Made by a program: the position numbers and the translations under genes
Shown: piece after piece, positions 1-4,851 of the stretch
How the letters are laid out: each line of letters starts with the position of its first letter
Numbering within the stretch: position 1 is the first letter of the stretch
The notes under the pieces: generated by a model
The model's database searches: none
The model's input: only the letters and a program-made list of their open reading frames with translations
What the model was told of the DNA's origin: nothing
Origin: Halorhodospira sp.
GTDB taxonomy: Bacteria > Pseudomonadota > Gammaproteobacteria > Nitrococcales > Halorhodospiraceae
Reading direction: 5' to 3'
NCBI GenBank assembly: GCA_007127935.1
Contig: SKYL01000001.1
Coordinates: forward strand, 1-7,363
Length of the DNA stretch: 7,363 nt

Positions 1-8
1 ACCGGTCA

Positions 9-30
9 CCGACGGCATCCATGCCGTCGG
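9..30. repeat. 10-bp perfect inverted repeat (hairpin) near the left edge
   Basis: The arms ccgacggcat and atgccgtcgg are exact reverse complements separated by two bases (cc). As RNA the inner bases would open to give a usable loop. No T-tract follows on the + strand, so it is not a textbook intrinsic terminator. It could be the end of an upstream transcript, an operator, or chance. Third-position composition around it is unlike the adjacent gene, which suggests the first ~85 bases are non-coding. Confidence 0.4.
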
Positions 31-120
31 ACGCCCCCGCATGGGCACCCCCACCCCCCAGCCCCCTCTCGTAGCCGACCCTTCAGTGCGAGACTCCCAC
101 TCCTATGGTGTGGCGGGGTC

Positions 121-1350
121 TTGGCCAGTACCGTAGCCGTGGCCGACCCGGGGGCGTGGGACTTTCGCCTCGAGCGGGGGCACTTGGAGGCCGGCGCGCT
201 GACCGCCGCCGAACGCCCCGCCGACGGCAGTCACTCCCTGGCACTGGTGGGGAGCGCTGTTTGGCTGGGGTCGGAGCGCTGGGAGGTACGCCTGGGGGCG
301 CGGGCCGATGGGTGGTATCGGCACAACGAGGAGTCATTCTCCGGGGCCGACTTGGACTACGACGAGTCGTGGCTGCGCCTGCGCGGCGATGCGTGGCGGT
401 TCACGGCGGGGGCGCAGCGGGTCTCCTGGGGCCGGGTGGATGAGGTCCCGCCCACCAACCGGCTCGTCCGGCAGGATTTGACGCGGTTTCTTCTCGATGA
501 ACTGGCCCACCGGGAGCGGGCCACCCCGGCGCTGCGGTTGGAGTGGTACCACCACGCCTGGACGGTGGATCTGCTCTGGCATCCGGTCTTCCGGGAGGCG
601 GAGATGCCGGATGAGGACAACATCTGGTCGCCGGTGGACCGGACCCGCGGCCGCCTGTTGGGGCTGCCCGACGACCCGGCGTTGGCCGAGGAGATCCGCA
701 CCGCCCGCTTCCGCGATGCCGAGGTGGACGGCGGCGTCGGCGGTGCTCGGGTCAGCCGGTTCGGGCGGCGGATGGACTACGCGGTCACCGTCCAGCGCGC
801 GCGCCACTCGGCCCCGTACTACCGCTTCGACCCGGCGGAACTCACCTTCACCGCTGTCCACCCCCGCACCACGGTGGTGGGCGGGGACCTGGGCTTCGCG
901 GCCGGGGCGGTCACTTGGCGGGCCGAGGCGGCCTGGCTCAGCGATGTACCGGCCACCCTGGAGGACGACCGGACCTTCACCACGGTGGAGGGCTTCGACT
1001 GGGTAGTCGGTGCCGAGGGATTCCCCGGCGACGCCGATCTGCGGCTCACGGTGCAGTTGGCCGGCCAGCACCTGAGGGACGGCGGCGACGTGCTGGAACC
1101 GGCGCGGGCCTACTACCTCAACGGGGAGATCGAGGACCAGCCGGCCCGGGGGCGCTGGCGGGTCCGGCTGCGCTTCTCCCTCGGCCTCGACCGCCGCGAC
1201 GCCTACCTCAACCCCGAGGTCGCCTACCGCCGCTGGGAGCCCCACGAGTTCTACCTGGGAGGGCACTGGTTCGACGGCGCCGACGGCACCGCCGGCGACT
1301 TCTACCGGGACCACCGCATCATCGTGGCCGGCTGGCGGGGGACGCTGTGA
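121..1350 (+). CDS. Outer-membrane beta-barrel protein, DUF1302-like, paired with an RND exporter
   Basis: Probable outer-membrane barrel of about 400 residues. Numbering from the TTG at 121, the sequence alternates short amphipathic strands rich in W, Y, R and D with turns, as barrels do. Around residues 97-125 it carries a Gln-Arg-x-x-Trp-Gly-Arg-x-Asp motif, followed by an Asn-Arg-Leu-(x)3-Asp-Leu-x-Arg-Phe-Leu stretch. A 'Trp-Thr-Val-Asp-Leu-Leu-Trp-x-Pro-Val-Phe' stretch follows. This layout resembles DUF1302-type porin-like proteins, which are often encoded beside MMPL/RND exporters. The last residues are Gly-Thr-Leu, not the usual terminal aromatic. The start is uncertain: TTG 121 is the only standard start codon in the visible frame, but it cuts into a good signal peptide. 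In-frame codons 91-144 read Arg, then a Leu/Val/Ala-rich core ending Ala-Val-Ala before Asp. The frame is open to base 1, so the true start may lie outside the window, or there may be a sequence error. The stop overlaps the next gene by four bases, implying one operon. The substrate is unknown. Confidence 0.72.
   Translation: MASTVAVADPGAWDFRLERGHLEAGALTAAERPADGSHSLALVGSAVWLGSERWEVRLGARADGWYRHNEESFSGADLDYDESWLRLRGDAWRFTAGAQRVSWGRVDEVPPTNRLVRQDLTRFLLDELAHRERATPALRLEWYHHAWTVDLLWHPVFREAEMPDEDNIWSPVDRTRGRLLGLPDDPALAEEIRTARFRDAEVDGGVGGARVSRFGRRMDYAVTVQRARHSAPYYRFDPAELTFTAVHPRTTVVGGDLGFAAGAVTWRAEAAWLSDVPATLEDDRTFTTVEGFDWVVGAEGFPGDADLRLTVQLAGQHLRDGGDVLEPARAYYLNGEIEDQPARGRWRVRLRFSLGLDRRDAYLNPEVAYRRWEPHEFYLGGHWFDGADGTAGDFYRDHRIIVAGWRGTL
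1337..1342 (+). promoter_or_regulatory. Ribosome binding site fixing the GTG start of the RND gene
   Basis: GGGGGA lies four bases before GTG 1347, within the last codons of the barrel gene. It supports GTG 1347 over the in-frame start at 915, which would lie deep inside the upstream gene. Confidence 0.5.
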
Positions 1351-3608
1351 ACCGGTGGCTGTGGGACCGGCCCCGGTGGGCGATGGCGCTCGTCGCGCTG
1401 CTCTTCCTCGCCCCCGGACCGCTGCTACTGCAACTCGACCTGGACAATGCACCGGAGCGCTACTTCCCGGCGAACGCCCCGGCGGTGGTCTTCGACCACG
1501 GGGTCCGCCAGCGTTTTCCCCAAGACCAGATGGTGGTGGCCCTCTTCGAGGGCGACGACCTCTTCAGCCCGGCCTTTCTGGCCAGGCTCGACGCCGCCGC
1601 CCGCGCCCTGGAGGCCCACCCCCGGGTGGAGCGGGTGCTGTCGGTCACCACCGCCGACCACATCCGCGCCACCGAGGACGGTTTCGCGGTGGAGTTACTG
1701 GTGGACGGCACGGACCTCGCAAGCCGGTCGCCGGAGGCGTGGCGGCAGCGCGCCCTGGACGACCGTTTCGCCCCCGGCCTGCTGCTCTCCCGGGACGGTG
1801 GCGCCCTGGCCCTGGCCGTCCGTCCCCACCGGCTCGACGACAGCCTCCAGCGTTTGGAATTGGAACAGGCGGTGCGCGCCGCGGTGGCCGATCACCAACT
1901 CGACCACCGCCTCACCGCCGTGGCCGGGCACATCGCCCTGGACGCCGCGCAATTGCGGTCCATGGTCACCGACACCGCCACCTTCGTCCCACTCACCACC
2001 GCCATCGGCCTACTGCTATTGTGGTGGATGTTCCGGCGCCTCCCGGCGGTGGTGATCGCCGCCGTGGTCATCGGCGTCGTGGTCAACGCCGCGGTGGGGC
2101 TGCTGGCCGCCTTCGGGCAGCCCTACACCCTAGTCTCGTCCATCCTCCCGCCGCTGCTCTCCGCCCTCTCGGTGGCGATGCTGATGCACCTCTACAACGC
2201 CGTCCTCCACGCCGCCCAGCGCGGGCTCACCGGCCGGGAACGGATGGAGCGGGCGCTGGACGTGGTAGCCCGTCCCACCGCCTTCACCGCCCTGACCACC
2301 GCGGCCGGGCTCGCCTCCCTCGGCTTGAGCCCAATCCCGCCCATCGCCGCCTTCGGCCTCACCGCCGCCGCCGGCGTCCTGCTGCTGGCGGCGCTGGTGG
2401 TGTGGGTGGTCCCGCCGCTGCTACTGCACTGGGACCGGGACCCCTGGCCCCGGCGGCGCGGCGGCATGGCGTGGATGAACCGCCTGGCGGCGCGGGCCGC
2501 CGTCATCTCCATGCGCCGCGCCGGGTGGATCGCCGCCGGAACGGTCCTCTTCCTGGCCGTCGCCCTGCCCCAGATCCGCCATGTGGAAGTGGAGACCGAC
2601 CTCTACGCCTTCTTCGCCGACGACCACCCCCTCACCACCGCCACCCGGCGGGTGGAGGAGCGCCTCTCCGGCGTCATGCCCCTGGAAGTGATCTTCGACG
2701 GCCCCGGCCGCGACAGCCTCACCGACCCGGACCGCCTGCGCGAGATCCGGCGCGTCCAGGCGTGGCTCGACGACCGCCCCGAAGTCGATTACAGCCTCTC
2801 CTTGCCCGACTTGGTGGAGCAGATGCACTGGGCCTTCCACGACGAAGACCCGGCCCACCGCGCGGTGCCCGACGACCCGTTCCTGATCGCCCAATACTTC
2901 CTGGTCTACGACGGCCACGACCTCTATGAACTGGTGGACCGCGACCACCAACGCGCGCGCCTGCTGCTCCAACTCAACGCCCACGGCGCCGCCGAACTCA
3001 ACGGGTTGATGGCCGACCTGCGCCGCCACTTGGAGGCCGAACCGCCGGGGGATCTGACGTGGGATCTCGCCGCCATGGGGCGGCTCTTCGCCGACCAGGA
3101 GCGGCTGTTGATCCAAGGTCAACTCCACAGCCTGCTGGCGGTGGCCGCCCTTATCGCCGCGCTGATGCTCATCCTGTGGCGCTCGCTCGCCGCGGCGGCG
3201 CTGACCATGTTGCCCAACATGGCCCCGGTGGCGATCATCTTCACCGTTATGGGCGTCCTGGGCATCTGGCTCGACATGGCCACCGCCATGATCGCCAGTG
3301 TCGCCATCGGCATCGCCGTGGACGACACCATCCACTTCTACCACGGCTACCGGGAACGGCGCGGCCGGGGCGCGGGTCCCGCCCTCGCCATGGCCCGCAC
3401 CTTCCGCCAGGCGGGCCGAGCGGTGACCGCCACCACATTGGTACTGTGCGCCCAATTCCTGGTGTTGGCGCTCTCGGACTTTCAGCCCACGGTCTCCTTT
3501 GGTGTACTGACCGCCTTCGGCCTGGCGGCGGCGTGGGCCTTCGATCTGTTCGTGCTACCGGCGCTGGTGGTGGTGGGGCATCGGTTATCGGGGGTGCGCA
3601 ACCGCTAA
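1347..3608 (+). CDS. RND/MMPL-superfamily inner-membrane exporter (COG1033-like)
   Basis: A predicted proton-driven exporter of 753 residues, typical for single-chain RND exporters of the MMPL/HpnN/COG1033 kind and shorter than ~1,000-residue AcrB-type pumps. Layout: TM1 ~12-30; periplasmic domain ~31-208; TM2-TM6 ~211-229, 232-257, 260-286, 312-330 and 335-361; TM7 ~392-411; second periplasmic domain ~412-590; TM8-TM12 ~593-613, 615-641, 644-668, 693-711 and 718-744. This is the duplicated 1+5/1+5 architecture of the superfamily. The proton-relay motif Gly-Ile-Ala-Val-Asp-Asp (655-660) followed by Thr-Ile-His-Phe-Tyr sits in TM10. The matching place in TM4 (277-278) is Ala-Met, so only one half carries the acidic pair. 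The GTG start overlaps the barrel gene's TGA (GTGA), so the two are translationally coupled. Such exporters move lipids, hopanoids or other hydrophobic compounds; the substrate here is unknown. It has no visible link to the PEP-CTERM genes beyond proximity. Confidence 0.9.
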   Translation: MNRWLWDRPRWAMALVALLFLAPGPLLLQLDLDNAPERYFPANAPAVVFDHGVRQRFPQDQMVVALFEGDDLFSPAFLARLDAAARALEAHPRVERVLSVTTADHIRATEDGFAVELLVDGTDLASRSPEAWRQRALDDRFAPGLLLSRDGGALALAVRPHRLDDSLQRLELEQAVRAAVADHQLDHRLTAVAGHIALDAAQLRSMVTDTATFVPLTTAIGLLLLWWMFRRLPAVVIAAVVIGVVVNAAVGLLAAFGQPYTLVSSILPPLLSALSVAMLMHLYNAVLHAAQRGLTGRERMERALDVVARPTAFTALTTAAGLASLGLSPIPPIAAFGLTAAAGVLLLAALVVWVVPPLLLHWDRDPWPRRRGGMAWMNRLAARAAVISMRRAGWIAAGTVLFLAVALPQIRHVEVETDLYAFFADDHPLTTATRRVEERLSGVMPLEVIFDGPGRDSLTDPDRLREIRRVQAWLDDRPEVDYSLSLPDLVEQMHWAFHDEDPAHRAVPDDPFLIAQYFLVYDGHDLYELVDRDHQRARLLLQLNAHGAAELNGLMADLRRHLEAEPPGDLTWDLAAMGRLFADQERLLIQGQLHSLLAVAALIAALMLILWRSLAAAALTMLPNMAPVAIIFTVMGVLGIWLDMATAMIASVAIGIAVDDTIHFYHGYRERRGRGAGPALAMARTFRQAGRAVTATTLVLCAQFLVLALSDFQPTVSFGVLTAFGLAAAWAFDLFVLPALVVVGHRLSGVRNR

Positions 3609-3631
3609 CCGGGTGAATTCTCAAGGCAAAG

Positions 3632-3660
3632 CAAAGGGCGGGCATATAGCCCGCCCTTTG
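3632..3660. terminator. Bidirectional intrinsic terminator between convergent genes
   Basis: Perfect 12-bp inverted repeat: caaagggcgggc, loop atata, gcccgccctttg. It starts 24 bases after the stop of the RND gene and 35 bases beyond the stop of the minus-strand PEP-CTERM gene. The outer stem is A/T (aaag/cttt), so each strand ends its GC-rich core with a short T run, and both flanks have further T-rich bases. This suits termination from both sides. Confidence 0.82.
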
Positions 3661-3694
3661 TGCATCCTTTGTTGGTTCCGAGGCCGCGAACGCC

Positions 3695-4663
3695 TCAGCC
3701 CATGGTCACCTCTTCCTCGGCGCCGCCGCGGCGGCGGGCGAAGACGGCCAAGCCGATCAGCCCAAAGCCCAAGAGCAGGAGCACGCTGGGCTCCGGCACC
3801 TGGAAGCGGATGGTGCTGTTGAGGTCCGCTTGGCGGACCAAGACGTCTTCCCCCTCCTCGGTGGTAAACGCCACCAACTGGTCGTCCGTCGGCAGCGGCG
3901 GGTCGACGTTGGTGTCGAGCCTCCAGTGGATCTGCACCGGATTGCCGACATCGGCGCTCCACAGGTTGAAGAAGGTATTGTCGAGATCGACATCGCGCAT
4001 GAAGGCCTCGATGAAGGCCGCATCCGGGTCCGCCGGGTCGAGCCACGAGTAGGTGATCTCACCCAACAGATCGAGGTTCGGACCCGCCATCAACGATCCG
4101 GTGACGTCCATCTGCAACACCTTGATCCGATCGCCGGTCACCCCGTCCTCGAAGTAGAGATCGAGAAAACCGTCGTTGTATGCGATCGGGTTGCCCAGGT
4201 CACCGGTGGTCACGCCCGCGATCTGGTAGTCAATGGTCAACCCCCAGCCGGTGTTGTCAAAGAACCAGTTGTCCGCGTGGAAGCCGTTGGCCGCATCAAT
4301 ACCACCGAACCCCGGTTCGAAGTTCAGACTGGTGATGTTGCGGTCACCCACGGCGTCGGGGTTGAACAAGTCGACCGAACTGACCCCGTCAATGGCCGTA
4401 TGGTTGCCGGCCATGAAGCCATAGCTGTCCATCACGCTCTGGATGTTCGTATCCACCAACGCCGTGCCCGCCACATTGGGATCGCCGAAATAGAACGACG
4501 TGGCCAGCGAATCACTGGTCCCCAAGGTGCGGATGGGCGCGGTCGTGGTCTCGCCATTGCCGCTGTAGTCGAAGCTCACATCGATCTGGAAGGGCCCCGC
4601 CACCGCGGCGCCGGACGACACCGCCGTCCCCAGCACCGCCACTGCGAGTAGTCGTTTGTACAT
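3695..4663 (-). CDS. PEP-CTERM sorting-signal protein, secreted, exosortase substrate
   Basis: A 322-residue exported protein. It starts with a classical signal peptide: Met-Tyr-Lys-Arg, a hydrophobic core, and probable cleavage after Ala-Val-Ala at residue 22. The body (~23-288) is acidic and rich in Asp, Asn, Gly, Phe and Thr, has no cysteine, and looks like an all-beta extracellular domain; I recognise no catalytic motif. The C-terminus is a PEP-CTERM signal: Val-Pro-Glu-Pro-Ser at 289-293, a Leu/Gly-rich membrane helix (294-309) and Arg-Arg-Arg (310-312). Exosortase should cleave near Pro-Glu-Pro and release the protein to the cell surface or EPS matrix. A ten-residue tail follows the arginines (Gly-Gly-Ala-Glu-Glu-Glu-Val-Thr-Met-Gly), longer than usual. 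An in-frame ATG at 4753 is rejected because GGAGG sits five bases before 4663, the signal peptide starts there, and the promoter lies inside the longer version. It could be related to the flocculation protein PepA, but I cannot show this. Confidence 0.9.
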   Translation of the reverse strand: MYKRLLAVAVLGTAVSSGAAVAGPFQIDVSFDYSGNGETTTAPIRTLGTSDSLATSFYFGDPNVAGTALVDTNIQSVMDSYGFMAGNHTAIDGVSSVDLFNPDAVGDRNITSLNFEPGFGGIDAANGFHADNWFFDNTGWGLTIDYQIAGVTTGDLGNPIAYNDGFLDLYFEDGVTGDRIKVLQMDVTGSLMAGPNLDLLGEITYSWLDPADPDAAFIEAFMRDVDLDNTFFNLWSADVGNPVQIHWRLDTNVDPPLPTDDQLVAFTTEEGEDVLVRQADLNSTIRFQVPEPSVLLLLGFGLIGLAVFARRRGGAEEEVTMG

Positions 4664-4668
4664 GGAAG

Positions 4669-4673
4669 CCTCC
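4669..4673 (-). promoter_or_regulatory. Strong ribosome binding site of the PEP-CTERM gene
   Basis: On the minus strand GGAGG stands five bases before the ATG at 4663-4661. It decides the start in favour of the signal-peptide methionine rather than the upstream in-frame ATG at 4753. Confidence 0.85.
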
Positions 4674-4721
4674 GTTATTGCTTTCGGCCAATGCCGCTCA
4701 AGGGTTTCGCATCTACTGATA

Positions 4722-4737
4722 AGCACGGCCCGTGCCA
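4722..4737 (-). promoter_or_regulatory. Sigma-54 (RpoN) -24/-12 promoter of the PEP-CTERM gene
   Basis: The minus strand reads TGGCACGGGCCGTGCT. Against the sigma-54 consensus TGGCACG-N4-TTGCW, the only mismatch is the first T of the -12 box (G here). The invariant GG (4736-4735) and GC (4724-4723) have the required ten-base separation. The predicted transcription start is near 4711, giving a leader of about 48 bases before the ATG. Sigma-54 promoters need an activator; in PEP-CTERM systems the response regulator PrsR (partner kinase PrsK) is the expected one. Caveat: the core is also a near-palindrome (gcacgg-c-ccgtgc), so it could alternatively be an operator. Confidence 0.75.
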
Positions 4738-4754
4738 CCCTGGACAACACCATG

Positions 4755-4781
4755 TAATATATTGTTCTTGTTTGTTTTTTT
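4755..4781 (-). promoter_or_regulatory. IHF-like site with upstream A-tract
   Basis: On the minus strand, GAACAATATATTA (4767-4755) matches the IHF consensus WATCAANNNNTTR at all but two fixed positions. An A7 tract (4781-4775) lies 5' of it, as in strong IHF sites. Relative to the predicted start at 4711 the site sits at about -44 to -56, where IHF commonly bends DNA at sigma-54 promoters. It is the most AT-rich stretch of the window. This is inferred from sequence pattern only. Confidence 0.4.
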
Positions 4782-4790
4782 GAGGAGCCT

Positions 4791-4827
4791 CCCCATCACC
4801 TCACCCCCGCTCTGACCCGCCGTACCC
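4791..4827 (-). other. G-run-rich stretch upstream of the sigma-54 promoter
   Basis: The minus strand carries four runs of three or more G (at 4827-4825, 4818-4816, 4808-4804 and 4794-4791) separated by 6, 7 and 9 bases. This fits a loose G-quadruplex pattern. It also contains a direct repeat (ggcgggt-like units, nine-base period, 4815-4830). It lies roughly 80-115 bases upstream of the predicted transcription start, where an activator of sigma-54 would bind. In GC-rich DNA such runs can arise by chance. Confidence 0.25.
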
Positions 4828-4851
4828 GCCGGTGTAAGAGGGCCCGACACC

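Noticed and set aside
915..1346. N-terminal extension of the RND gene starting at 915 (897 residues)
   Set aside because: It lies fully inside the barrel gene, gives an arginine/proline-rich low-complexity sequence typical of an out-of-frame read, and precedes the normal TM1. GTG 1347 with an RBS fits the family length.
334..1452. Antisense reading frame of 372 codons opposite the barrel gene
   Set aside because: Shadow frame of GC-rich coding DNA: Pro/Arg/Gly/Val-rich, no domain signature, no RBS.
2421..3455. Antisense reading frame of 344 codons opposite the RND gene
   Set aside because: His/Gly/Val/Glu-rich composition from the complementary strand of membrane-protein codons; the sense strand clearly encodes transmembrane helices and the RND motif.
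3830..4651. Plus-strand frame of 273 codons opposite the PEP-CTERM gene
   Set aside because: The opposite strand has signal peptide, RBS, promoter and PEP-CTERM signal; this frame has none and shows shadow composition.
4722..4749. Sigma-70 promoter (TTGTCC as -35, GCTTAT as -10) on the minus strand
   Set aside because: The -10 match is poor and the same bases match the sigma-54 consensus far better; I cannot fully exclude a weak second promoter.
4664..4753. Longer start (ATG 4753) for the PEP-CTERM gene
   Set aside because: The added 30 residues would place the signal peptide internally and would contain the sigma-54 promoter and RBS; GGAGG is ideally spaced for 4663.
4831..4851. Possible terminator of prsT (ggtgt / acacc dyad directly after the stop)
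   Set aside because: Only a 5-bp stem with an 11-base loop and no T-tract on the minus strand; too weak to call.
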